Of a DNA stretch of 64,000 bases, positions 7,902-16,821 are shown piece by piece. The notes under the pieces are model-generated. The model had not been told where the DNA came from. It saw only the letters and a program-made list of their open reading frames with translations, and ran no database searches. The position numbers and the translations under genes were made by a program. The DNA comes from Synechococcus elongatus PCC 11801 (GTDB lineage: Bacteria; Cyanobacteriota; Cyanobacteriia; Synechococcales; Synechococcaceae), in contig NZ_CP030139.2 of assembly GCF_003846445.2 (NCBI RefSeq), positions 558,001 through 622,000 of the forward strand. Direction: 5' to 3'. The number at the start of each line of letters is the position of its first letter. Position 1 is the first letter of the stretch.

Positions 7902-9488
7902 ATGGCTATTAATCAAACACACTACGACATCGTCATCATTGGCACGGGTGCCGGAGGAGGAACGCTACTCCATCGCCTCGCTCCAAGCGGCAAGAAGATT
8001 CTAATTCTTGAGCAAGGGACTTATCTTCCCCGCGAAAAGGAAAACTGGAGCGCAACCGAGGTCTACGGCAAGGAACGCTATCACACCCACGATCAGTGGA
8101 TCGATAAGGAAGGCAAGGCGTTTCGTCCCCAGATGAGCTACTGGGTTGGAGGCAATACCAAAGTTTATGGCGCTGCCCTGCTGCGTCTGCGGGAGCGCGA
8201 CTTTGAAGCCGTCCAACATCGGGATGGAATCTCGCCCGAGTGGCCGCTGAAATACGCGGACTTTGAGCCCTACTACAGCCAAGCTGAAGCTCTATTTGAT
8301 GTTCACGGCGAGGATGGCAATGATCCGACTGCGCCACCCCGCCAAACTCCTTACCCCTATCCAGCAGTCAGTCATGAACCCCGCATGCAGGAGATTTATG
8401 ACGGGCTGCAGGGGCAGGGGCTAAAACCTTTTCATTTGCCAGTGGGGCTCAAGCTCAACGAGACGGAACGCGCCCTCTGGGACTGTATTCGGTGCGATAG
8501 CTGTGATGGCTTTCCCTGTTTGGTTCGGGGCAAAGCCGATAGTGAAGTCAACACAGTCAGGCCGGTACTGACTTACCCGAATGTCACCCTCAAGACTGAG
8601 GCCAAGGTGTTGCGGTTACTGACTAATGAGTCAGGCAGTGAGGTCACAGCCGTTGAAACCCAAATTGGCAGTGAGACTGTCTTGTTTAGTGGCGATGTCG
8701 TAGTGGTCAGTTGCGGGGCTGCAAACTCCGCCGCATTGTTGCTTCGCTCAGCGAGCGATCGCCATCCCAATGGCCTAGCCAACAGCTCTGATCAGGTCGG
8801 GCGCAACTTCATGAAGCACCTGACAACGGCGATGGTGGCGCTCAACGCCAAGAAAAACGAGTCGGTCTATCAAAAAACGATCGCAGTCAGTGATTTCTAT
8901 TGGGGCGAAGACGGTTACGACTACCCGATGGGCTTCATCCAAAATACGGGAAACGTACTGCCCGATATGATGCCAGCTGAAGCACCAGGGCTGCTGGCCT
9001 CGCTCCTCAAGATTGCTCCCAAGCTGGATGTTGATTTAGGGCCTCAGTACCAGACTGCAGCTCAGCATTCAGTGGGCTGGTGGTTCCAGACCGAGGACCT
9101 GCCCGATCCCAGTAATCGGGTGCGGGTCGTCAACGATCAAATTCATTTGGACTACACCCCTAACAACACTGAGTCGACTCAACGACTGATTCACCGTTGG
9201 ATCGACATTCTGAAAGCGGTCGATCGCGCCGATCACGTCATTCCCTTTAACCTCTATCCTCGCAGCAGTTCGCCCATTCAGGTGTTGGGACACCAGTGCG
9301 GTACCTGTCGCTTTGGGGAAGACCCGACGACATCGGTGCTCGATCTCAACTGTCGGACGCACGATGTCGACAACCTCTATGTGGTCGACAGCAGCTTTTT
9401 CTGCTCCAGTGCTGCGGTCAACCCGACCTTGACGATCATTGCCAACGCTCTACGGGTGGGTGATCACCTGCTCGAGCGGCTGGGCTAG
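7902..9488 (+). CDS. GMC-family FAD-dependent oxidoreductase
   Basis: The 528-residue GMC (glucose-methanol-choline) oxidoreductase has an N-terminal FAD-binding motif GTGAGGGTLLHRL (about residues 14-26), the region YWVGGNTKVYGAALLR that contacts FAD, and a C-terminal block with GHQCGTCRFG and AAVNPTLTI carrying the usual His/Asn pair. Mid-sequence (about 194-205) is a cysteine-rich stretch, CIRCDSCDGFPC, of a type seen in one bacterial GMC subgroup; its role is unknown to me. The family oxidises alcohols or sugars. An SDR dehydrogenase gene follows after about 70 bases, and two glucosidase-type genes lie further on, which suggests sugar or polyol metabolism by context only. No signal peptide is visible. 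Confidence 0.88.
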   Translation: MAINQTHYDIVIIGTGAGGGTLLHRLAPSGKKILILEQGTYLPREKENWSATEVYGKERYHTHDQWIDKEGKAFRPQMSYWVGGNTKVYGAALLRLRERDFEAVQHRDGISPEWPLKYADFEPYYSQAEALFDVHGEDGNDPTAPPRQTPYPYPAVSHEPRMQEIYDGLQGQGLKPFHLPVGLKLNETERALWDCIRCDSCDGFPCLVRGKADSEVNTVRPVLTYPNVTLKTEAKVLRLLTNESGSEVTAVETQIGSETVLFSGDVVVVSCGAANSAALLLRSASDRHPNGLANSSDQVGRNFMKHLTTAMVALNAKKNESVYQKTIAVSDFYWGEDGYDYPMGFIQNTGNVLPDMMPAEAPGLLASLLKIAPKLDVDLGPQYQTAAQHSVGWWFQTEDLPDPSNRVRVVNDQIHLDYTPNNTESTQRLIHRWIDILKAVDRADHVIPFNLYPRSSSPIQVLGHQCGTCRFGEDPTTSVLDLNCRTHDVDNLYVVDSSFFCSSAAVNPTLTIIANALRVGDHLLERLG

Positions 9489-9556
9489 GTGAATCTGCGT
9501 TTTCACGATTTTGATCCGTAGCCAGCTCTCACAAACCAACTCAAGGATGACTACCC

Positions 9557-10357
9557 ATGGGAAAACTCGATAATCAAATCGCTCTCGTCACTGGCAGCAG
9601 CCAAGGCATCGGCCAAGAAATTGCCATTCGGCTTGCCTCGGAAGGAGCCAGCGTTGTCATTGACTATCGCTCTCACCCAGAAGGCGCGGAAGAGACTCGC
9701 AAACAGGTAGAAGCAGCGGGCGCTCAATGTCATTTAGCCAAAGATCATGCGCCAGAAGGCTACGTGGTGCAGGCTGATCTGGGCGATGTCACTCAGGTTC
9801 GTAATCTCGTTGCCGAAAGCATCAAGCACTTTGGCAAGCTCGATATCTTAGTCAACAACGCCGGCATGGAACGGCGGGCTCCTTTCTGGGAGGTGACTGA
9901 GGCGGATTATGACATGGTCCTCAATGTCAATCTCAAGGGTGCTTTTTTTGCCACTCAAGCTTTAGTGCAACATCTTTTAGAAACAAAACGGCCTGGCAAG
10001 ATTATCAATATCAGCTCAGTCCACGAAGAGTTACCATTCCCCAATTTTGCTTCCTATTGCCTCAGCAAAGGTGGCATCAAAATGATGACTCGCGATCTGG
10101 CAGTCGAGCTGGGCGAGTACGGGATTACGATCAACAACGTCGCTCCGGGCGCGATCGAGACGCCAATCAATACAAATCTGTTGAACAATCCAACCGAGCT
10201 CAATGCACTCCTCGGGAACATCCCCTTAAAGCGTCTTGGCAAGCCGAAAGATATTGCTTCCTTAGTCCTATTCCTCGCATCACCGGATGCAGATTACATC
10301 ACGGGTACAACGATCTTTGCAGATGGCGGATTGCTCTGGAATTACCACGAGCAGTAA
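9557..10357 (+). CDS. Short-chain dehydrogenase/reductase, glucose 1-dehydrogenase-like
   Basis: The 266-residue classical SDR has the NAD(P)-binding TGSSQGIGQEIA motif near residues 13-24, LVNNAGMERR, and the catalytic S-Y-K set in NISSVHEEL and SYCLSKGG. The C-terminal TGTTIFADGG motif is typical of the glucose/gluconate dehydrogenase group of SDRs. It would catalyse NAD(P)-dependent oxidation of a sugar or sugar alcohol in the cytoplasm; the substrate is not proven. It follows the GMC oxidoreductase on the same strand and may share its transcript. A 15-base near-palindrome (TTCGTCA-G-TGACGAA, 10361-10375) follows the stop codon. Confidence 0.86.
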   Translation: MGKLDNQIALVTGSSQGIGQEIAIRLASEGASVVIDYRSHPEGAEETRKQVEAAGAQCHLAKDHAPEGYVVQADLGDVTQVRNLVAESIKHFGKLDILVNNAGMERRAPFWEVTEADYDMVLNVNLKGAFFATQALVQHLLETKRPGKIINISSVHEELPFPNFASYCLSKGGIKMMTRDLAVELGEYGITINNVAPGAIETPINTNLLNNPTELNALLGNIPLKRLGKPKDIASLVLFLASPDADYITGTTIFADGGLLWNYHEQ

Positions 10358-10564
10358 ATGTTCGTCAGTGACGAATAGCTGAATCGCCGAACTTGAGAGT
10401 CGCGATCGCATTGGTCGATTCCAGAGAACTTGTCTGTCAGCTCTGAATCAAGCGATCGCTCAATTCTTCCTTAGTCAGCACAACAATCAATAGATTTCGA
10501 ATCATCATTTTCAGCCACTGCCATCATCGCGATCGCCCCATTTGTCTCAGCTTGGAACAGCCTC

Positions 10565-13237
10565 ATGAATCCTGAACAACAGCGAATTCAGCAGAGCGTG
10601 GCCCCCAATTCGCCTTGGCGACAATGGGGACCCTATCTGAGCGAACGACAGTGGGGCACGGTGCGCGAAGACTACAGTGCGGGTGGCGATGCTTGGGATT
10701 ATTTCCCCCATGACCATGCGCGATCGCGAGCCTATCGCTGGGGAGAAGATGGGCTAGGTGGTTTTTGCGATCGCCAAGCCAATATCTGCTTTGCGCTGGC
10801 TTTTTGGAATGGCAACGATCCAATTCTGAAAGAGCGCCTATTTGGCCTCACAAATTCTGAGGGCAACCACGGAGAAGACGTCAAAGAATACTACTTCTAC
10901 GTCGACAACACGCCCACCCACAGCTACATGCGCTGGCGGTACAAATATCCTCAAGCAGCCTATCCCTACGAGGAACTAGTCGCTGTAAATGGCCAGCGAT
11001 CGAAATTTGATCCGGAGTATGAGCTGCTCGATACCGGCATTTTTGACGGCGGCTATTTCGATATCGAAGCGGAATACGCAAAAGCAACTCCATCTGATCT
11101 TGGCATTCGCCTCCAGATCACGAATCATGGATCGCAAACCGCCCCGATCGCAGTGCTACCGACCCTGTGGCTGCGCAATACCTGGACTTGGACAGGGGAA
11201 GTAGCCGCTGGCAGACTCACGCAAGTTGATGACCAGACGATTCAACTCAGTCATCGCGATTACGGCGATCGCTGGCTTTACTGCGATCGGGTGGATGGTG
11301 CTGAGCTTGAGCTGCTGTTTACCGACAATGAAACAAACTTTGCGCGACTGTTTGACAGCACTAATCCGTCGCCCTACGTCAAGGATGCGTTTCACCAGTA
11401 TCTGATTCAAGGCGATCGCGAGGCGGTCAATCCGGCTCAGACTGGCACGAAGGCCGCTGCTTGTTATCGCTTAGAAGTGCCAGCAGGCGAGACGATCACG
11501 CTCCAACTTCGCTTTTGCGATCGCCCCCAGACTGCTGCTTTTGACACCGATTTTGCTGACAGCTTCAGCCAACGGCAGCAGGAAGCCGACGACTTTTACC
11601 AAACGCTCTTTCCCAAACTGAGCGACGGCGATCGCCTGATTCAGCGTCAAGCCTTAGCTGCTTTGCTCTGGAGCAAGCAGGTCTATCTCTACGAAGTGCA
11701 GACTTGGCTACAGGGCGATGCAGGACAACCACCGCCACCTAGTCCGCGACAGAAGGGACGTAATGCCAGTTGGCGCATGTTCTCCGCCAATGACGTCATC
11801 CTCATGCCGGACACTTGGGAATACCCTTGGTTTGCGGCTTGGGACTGGGCTTTCCACTGCGTCGTGATGGCGCTGATTGACCCTGAGTTTGCCAAACAGC
11901 AGCTGCGCCTGTTGCTGAGCGACAACTACGTCAGTCCCAAGGGTCAGATTCCGGCCTATGAATGGGCCTTTGGCGATGTCAATCCGCCTGTACAGGCTTG
12001 GGCGGCTTGGAAGATTTACCAATCGGAAAAGGTCAGAACTGGAGAGGGCGATCGCGAGTTTCTACAGCAGATCTTCCAGCGGCTCTTGCCAAATTACTAC
12101 TGGTGGCTGAACCGCGAAGACCGCGACGATAAGAGCCTCTTCCAAGGCGGTTTTCTAGGGCTGGATAACATCACGATCTTCAATCGCAGCGCTCCCCTCC
12201 CAACGGGTGGCTACCTAGAACAGTCCGATGGCACTGCTTGGATGGGACTGTTTTCGCTCAACATGCTGGCGATCGCCCTGGAGCTGAATCAGCAAGGCAC
12301 GATTTACGACCACGCAATCAGCAGCTTTGTGCGGCAGTTCCTCAACATTGCCCAAGCGATGAATCAAATGGGCGATGACAATTTGGCGCTGTGGGACGAG
12401 ACGCACGGCTTCTACTTCAGTGCCCTCCGGTTCCCCGATGACAGCGAAGAGCAGCTGCAGGTCTACTCCTTGGTGGGATTAGCGCCGATGCTGGCCGTGC
12501 TGACGCTGGAGCCCAAATTTGTCCATGACTTGTCCGACATCCAAGAGGTGATGGACTGGGCTGCCAAGCATCACCCGGAACTGATCAACAACGTCGTTTG
12601 TACGACGACGGAGTGCAGCGAACAACGCCATCTACTCGCGATCGCCAGTCCCGAGCAGCTGCGGCGGTTACTGCAGCGACTACTCAATGAGGACGAGTTT
12701 TTGTCGCCCTACGGCATTCGCTCGATCTCCAAGGCCCATGCTCAAGACCCCTTCGTTCTTCACTATCGAGGCAACAGCTTTGGGGTGGACTACGAACCGG
12801 GAGAATCCACCAGCGCGACCTTTGGCGGTAATTCCAACTGGCGCGGCCCGATCTGGTTCCCAATGAACTATCTCCTGATCGAATCGCTCCAGCGCTACTA
12901 CCATTACCTCGGCGACGAGTTCCAGGTTGAATGTCCCACTGGCTCAGGCCAACTGATGACACTCAAGCAAGTCGCCCAAGAACTATCGCAACGGCTGGTC
13001 AATGTCTTCCGCACTCAGCCTGATGGCTCTCGACCCACCTACGGCGACATCGAACGCTTCCAGACCGATCCCCACTGGCGTGATCTGCTGCTGTTCCATG
13101 AATATTTCCATGGCGATACCGGCAAAGGGCTGGGGGCAAGTCAGCAAACTGGCTGGACGGCCTTGGTCGCGCAGTTGATTCAAGAACTAAACGATGAGAC
13201 TTTCTACGACTCTCTGGGCTTGATGCCATCGTTTTAG
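10565..13237 (+). CDS. GH63-type glucosidase (MGH1-like glycoside hydrolase)
   Basis: This 890-residue protein begins with the conserved block GPYLSERQWGTVREDYS, AWDYFPHDHARSRAYRWGED, found in a large family of bacterial proteins annotated as glucosidases of the GH63/MGH1 clan. The second half has an (alpha/alpha)6-barrel pattern with NASWRMFSANDVILMPDTW, DWAFHCVVMALIDPEFAKQQL and NSNWRGPIWFPMNY. The likely activity is hydrolysis of an alpha-glucosidic or glycosylglycerate bond in the cytoplasm, as no signal peptide is seen. It lies 12 bases before the debranching-enzyme gene, so the two are probably an operon acting on glycogen-derived or compatible-solute glucosides. The exact substrate is unknown. 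Confidence 0.85.
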   Translation: MNPEQQRIQQSVAPNSPWRQWGPYLSERQWGTVREDYSAGGDAWDYFPHDHARSRAYRWGEDGLGGFCDRQANICFALAFWNGNDPILKERLFGLTNSEGNHGEDVKEYYFYVDNTPTHSYMRWRYKYPQAAYPYEELVAVNGQRSKFDPEYELLDTGIFDGGYFDIEAEYAKATPSDLGIRLQITNHGSQTAPIAVLPTLWLRNTWTWTGEVAAGRLTQVDDQTIQLSHRDYGDRWLYCDRVDGAELELLFTDNETNFARLFDSTNPSPYVKDAFHQYLIQGDREAVNPAQTGTKAAACYRLEVPAGETITLQLRFCDRPQTAAFDTDFADSFSQRQQEADDFYQTLFPKLSDGDRLIQRQALAALLWSKQVYLYEVQTWLQGDAGQPPPPSPRQKGRNASWRMFSANDVILMPDTWEYPWFAAWDWAFHCVVMALIDPEFAKQQLRLLLSDNYVSPKGQIPAYEWAFGDVNPPVQAWAAWKIYQSEKVRTGEGDREFLQQIFQRLLPNYYWWLNREDRDDKSLFQGGFLGLDNITIFNRSAPLPTGGYLEQSDGTAWMGLFSLNMLAIALELNQQGTIYDHAISSFVRQFLNIAQAMNQMGDDNLALWDETHGFYFSALRFPDDSEEQLQVYSLVGLAPMLAVLTLEPKFVHDLSDIQEVMDWAAKHHPELINNVVCTTTECSEQRHLLAIASPEQLRRLLQRLLNEDEFLSPYGIRSISKAHAQDPFVLHYRGNSFGVDYEPGESTSATFGGNSNWRGPIWFPMNYLLIESLQRYYHYLGDEFQVECPTGSGQLMTLKQVAQELSQRLVNVFRTQPDGSRPTYGDIERFQTDPHWRDLLLFHEYFHGDTGKGLGASQQTGWTALVAQLIQELNDETFYDSLGLMPSF

Positions 13238-13249
13238 GGGCCTGCGACG

Positions 13250-15295
13250 ATGACCATTACTTTCGGCCGAGAGATCTGTGGTGATCTCGCGATCGCCCAG
13301 CAGCGCGAATGGCTGGTCACCAACGAGATTGGTGGCTACGCCTCGGGCACGGTTGCTGGACTGCCAACTCGCGGCTACCACGGGCTTTTAGTAGCAGCCC
13401 TGAAGCCACCCCTCGATCGCACCTTGCTAGTCACACATCTCGATGAGCAAGTCGACTATGGCGAACTGTCATTGCCGTTGAGTACGACCCGCTGGGCCGA
13501 TGGCACCGTTGCTCCTCGAGGCTACGAGCAGCTGGAGCAGTTTTGGTTGGATGGCACGATACCGGTTTGGCAATTTGCGATCGCTGATGCGCTTTTAGAA
13601 AAGCGGATTTGGATGGAGCCGAAAGCCAACACGACCTATGTCTCCTATCGGCTGCTGCGCGGCAGTCTGCCGCTCCAGCTCACTGTCAAAACCTTGGTCA
13701 ATTACCGCAGTTACCACAGCCGCACCCAAGCCGGTGACTGGCGCATGGATGTGCAGCCGGTGGAGAACGGCCTCAAAGTATTAGCTTGGCCGCAAGCCAG
13801 CCCCTTCTATCTACTGGCACCGCAGGGCGACTGGGCGATCGCCCAAGAATGGTATCGGGGCTTTGAACTGGCAATCGAAGCCGAGCGGGGACTCAGCGAT
13901 CGCGACGACAATCTGCTGGTCGGGTCTTGCCATCTCAGACTCATGCTTGGAGAAACCGTTTGCCTGATCGCCAGCACGGAGGCCAAGCCGGATTTCGATG
14001 CCGCAGCCTCCCTCCAGCGCACCCAATCGCAAACCCAAACGAGGCTGCAGCAGTGGCACAACGCGCAGCCGGACCTTGCAGCGAAAGCACCTGATTGGAT
14101 TCGACAACTGGTGCTAGCAGCGGATCAATTTGTTGTCGATCGCCCACTCCCCAAGCACCCCGAGGGGAAAAGCCTGCTGGCGGGATACCACTGGTTTGCT
14201 GATTGGGGCCGAGACACGATGATCAGCTTGCCGGGGCTGACGCTAGCGACTGGTCGGCCCAACCTTGCCCGAGAAATTCTGCTCACGTTTGCCCAGTTTG
14301 TTAGTCAGGGAATGTTGCCCAACCGCTTCCCTGACGATGGCAATCCCCTCACCGATGCGGACTACAACACGGTGGATGCCACCCTTTGGTACGTAGAAGC
14401 TGTCCGTCAATACCTTGATTTCAGTGGGGACAAAACCTTGCTCACTGAGATTTTTCCAGTGCTGCAGAACATTATTCATTGGCATCAGCAAGGCACCCGC
14501 TTCAATATTCATCTCGATCGCCAAGATGGTCTGCTTGCTGCTGGAACAGCGGGCGTACAGCTGACTTGGATGGATGCCAAGGTCGGCGACTGGGTGGTGA
14601 CGCCCCGCATGGGTAAGCCGATCGAGATCAATGCTCTCTGGTACGCTGCCCTGCGATCGCTGGCTCACTTTGCCCGGTGTTTAGGCCAGCCCAGCGCGGA
14701 TTACGACCAGCTGGCAGAGGCAACCCTCAAGGGATTTCAGCGGTATTGGCAGCCGGACAAAGGCTACTGCTTCGATGTGCTCGATAGCCCGACGGGCGCT
14801 GACCCCAGCTTGCGCACCAATCAACTACTGGCAATTTCCCTCGGTTGCGATCGCGATCAACCCGCCCTACTCACGCCTGACCAACAAAAGCAGGTGGTGA
14901 CGATTTGCGGGCAGCAGTTGTTGACTTCCTTTGGACTGCGCAGTTTGGCTCCCCATCAGCCCCAATATCAGGGACATTACGGCGGCGACCAAACCCAGCG
15001 TGATAGTGCCTACCATCAGGGCACCGTTTGGGCTTGGTTGCTGGGGGTCTATGCGATCGCTCACTATGCTGTCTTTCGCGATCGCGCCTCGGCAGATCAG
15101 GTCTTACAGCCGATCGCCCATCACTTGCAAACTGCGGGGCTGGGAACTGTTAGCGAAATCTTTGACGGCGACCCGCCCTTTCAACCGCGCGGTTGTATTG
15201 CCCAAGCTTGGTCCGTGGGTGAAATTCTGCGGGCTTGGACGGTGATTCACCAGACGGCCGTCTCCCCAGATCCTGCTGCGATCGCTCTAACCTGA
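13250..15295 (+). CDS. Glycogen debranching enzyme (amylo-alpha-1,6-glucosidase type)
   Basis: The 681-residue product has the N-terminal GDE_N domain (WLVTNEIGGYASGTVAGLPTR, residues about 19-39) and a C-terminal (alpha/alpha)6 amylo-alpha-1,6-glucosidase domain with HWFADWGRDTMISLPGLTLATG and LPNRFPDDGNPLTDADYNTVDA. It is predicted to remove alpha-1,6-linked glucose from glycogen branch stubs. This is the GH133-like form, distinct from the GlgX/isoamylase GH13 type. It follows the GH63 gene by 12 bases with an ATG start, consistent with co-translation. Length and domain layout are normal for archaeal and cyanobacterial members. Confidence 0.87.
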   Translation: MTITFGREICGDLAIAQQREWLVTNEIGGYASGTVAGLPTRGYHGLLVAALKPPLDRTLLVTHLDEQVDYGELSLPLSTTRWADGTVAPRGYEQLEQFWLDGTIPVWQFAIADALLEKRIWMEPKANTTYVSYRLLRGSLPLQLTVKTLVNYRSYHSRTQAGDWRMDVQPVENGLKVLAWPQASPFYLLAPQGDWAIAQEWYRGFELAIEAERGLSDRDDNLLVGSCHLRLMLGETVCLIASTEAKPDFDAAASLQRTQSQTQTRLQQWHNAQPDLAAKAPDWIRQLVLAADQFVVDRPLPKHPEGKSLLAGYHWFADWGRDTMISLPGLTLATGRPNLAREILLTFAQFVSQGMLPNRFPDDGNPLTDADYNTVDATLWYVEAVRQYLDFSGDKTLLTEIFPVLQNIIHWHQQGTRFNIHLDRQDGLLAAGTAGVQLTWMDAKVGDWVVTPRMGKPIEINALWYAALRSLAHFARCLGQPSADYDQLAEATLKGFQRYWQPDKGYCFDVLDSPTGADPSLRTNQLLAISLGCDRDQPALLTPDQQKQVVTICGQQLLTSFGLRSLAPHQPQYQGHYGGDQTQRDSAYHQGTVWAWLLGVYAIAHYAVFRDRASADQVLQPIAHHLQTAGLGTVSEIFDGDPPFQPRGCIAQAWSVGEILRAWTVIHQTAVSPDPAAIALT

Positions 15296-15303
15296 ACCTG
15301 CCC

Positions 15304-16695
15304 ATGACCCCAGACTCCCACAGCTTTGTCTCCTCGCTCCTTGCTTCGCGGATGCGGTTTAGACGCTTTCTCGAAGCCTCCGAGGGCCTCAACCTCGTGC
15401 TGCTCTGGGCAGCGATCGCGGGGTTGATGGTGGGGCTGGTGGGCGGAGCTTTTCGGTGGCTGACCTCAGCCACCTTAAACGGTCGGGTGCAGTGGCTGGC
15501 GTCCTTGTCCTTGGGGCCAGAACTGGTGGCCTCGGTGCTGCTGTCTGGTGGCATGGTGGCACTGGGGTTTTATCTGATGCGTCGCTATGCCCCAGATACC
15601 TCGGGCAGCGGCATTCCCCAGATTGAAGGCTGGCTAGCTGGTTTTTTCCCAATGTTGTGGCGGCGAGTCCTAACAGTGAAGTTCCTCGCCGGCATTTTGA
15701 CGCTGGGGAGCGGCATGGTGATGGGTCGCGAAGGCCCAACGATTCAAATGGGTGGGGCGATCGGTCAGATGGTGTCGAGCTGGTGTCGAGCCTCGACTGA
15801 GCAGGCACGGGTGTTGGTAGCAGCCTGTGCCGGTGCTGGCTTGGCGACCGCCTTTAATGCGCCCCTGGCGGGAATTGTCTTCGTCTTCGAAGAGATGCGG
15901 CCCACCTTTCAGAACCGGCTAGGGGCATATCAGGCCGTGACGATCGCTTGCATCACCGCGACGATTAGCACCCAACTCCTGCTGGGCAAGGGACCCACGA
16001 TCGAGCTGACGCAGTTTGGAGCACCGCCCCTCTCTTCCCTCTGGGTGTTTGTGCTGCTGGGGCTGGCTTGTGGGGCGGTCGGCTATAGCTTTAACCGGTT
16101 GCTGGTCTGGAGTCTTGACCGCTTCGCCACCCTCCAAGGGTTGCCTTTGCGGCTAACAGGGCTGGGCGTTGGTGGCTTCATTGGCTTAGTTAGCTGGCTC
16201 TATCCCCCCGCAACCAACAGTGGCGAAAATCTGGTGCTTTGGGCGTTTGATACGGTCGAGCCAGTCCGCACATTGCTATTGCTGTGCAGCGTACGATTTG
16301 CTCTAACGCTCCTCTGCTATGGCTCAGGGGCACCTGGCGGAATCTTTGCCCCGCTACTCTCGATCGCTACTTTGTTTTCTCTGGGACTGGGGCAGTTAAC
16401 CGTCAACTGGTTGCCAGAATTATTGCCTCAGCCTGAAGTGCTGGCGATCGCGGGGATGGGGGCACTTGTCGCTGCGACTGTTCAAGCGCCGCTGACAGCC
16501 ATTCTTTTAACGACTGAAATTACAAGTAATTACTGGTTGATTTTGCCCATTATGGTCAGCTGCTTAGCCGCAACTCTTGTCGCGCATGGCCTGGGCAACC
16601 GGCCAATCTATACAGTGCTGCTCGAGCGGCGATTGACCGATGCTGGCATCTCTTTACCTAAAATGAACCCTCGAAACGAAGCACTCGACCTGTAG
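15304..16695 (+). CDS. ClC-family chloride channel/antiporter
   Basis: The 463-residue polytopic membrane protein carries the ClC selectivity-filter motifs: GSGIPQIEGW, GREGPTIQMGG with the gating glutamate, and GAPGGIFAPLL. A tyrosine near the C-terminal end (RPIYTVLLERRL) is placed like the central-site Tyr of E. coli ClcA. There is no C-terminal CBS or USP domain. An in-frame ATG at 15235 lies inside the debranching gene; I chose ATG 15304 because the longer version adds 23 residues unlike the family and overlaps the upstream gene by 60 bases. It is nine bases after the debranching stop, so it may be read through from that operon. Function: chloride or other anion exchange. Confidence 0.9.
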   Translation: MTPDSHSFVSSLLASRMRFRRFLEASEGLNLVLLWAAIAGLMVGLVGGAFRWLTSATLNGRVQWLASLSLGPELVASVLLSGGMVALGFYLMRRYAPDTSGSGIPQIEGWLAGFFPMLWRRVLTVKFLAGILTLGSGMVMGREGPTIQMGGAIGQMVSSWCRASTEQARVLVAACAGAGLATAFNAPLAGIVFVFEEMRPTFQNRLGAYQAVTIACITATISTQLLLGKGPTIELTQFGAPPLSSLWVFVLLGLACGAVGYSFNRLLVWSLDRFATLQGLPLRLTGLGVGGFIGLVSWLYPPATNSGENLVLWAFDTVEPVRTLLLLCSVRFALTLLCYGSGAPGGIFAPLLSIATLFSLGLGQLTVNWLPELLPQPEVLAIAGMGALVAATVQAPLTAILLTTEITSNYWLILPIMVSCLAATLVAHGLGNRPIYTVLLERRLTDAGISLPKMNPRNEALDL

Positions 16696-16821
16696 GGATG
16701 TTAATGAGCTCATAAAGGCTACTGAGATGCAATCTACATGTACGCAAAATTCAATAATTAAGCCTGCAATTAAAGATAACTTTTATGGCTAAATTAAAGC
16801 TGATTTTCAATCAATTGAACA

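Noticed and set aside
10361-10375. Near-palindrome TTCGTCAGTGACGAA after the SDR gene
   Set aside because: The one-base centre leaves no loop for a terminator, there is no T-tract, and a single isolated copy is not enough to call an operator.
15235-15303. Longer start for the ClC channel
   Set aside because: It overlaps the debranching gene by about 60 bases and adds residues unlike the family; ATG 15304 is well placed.
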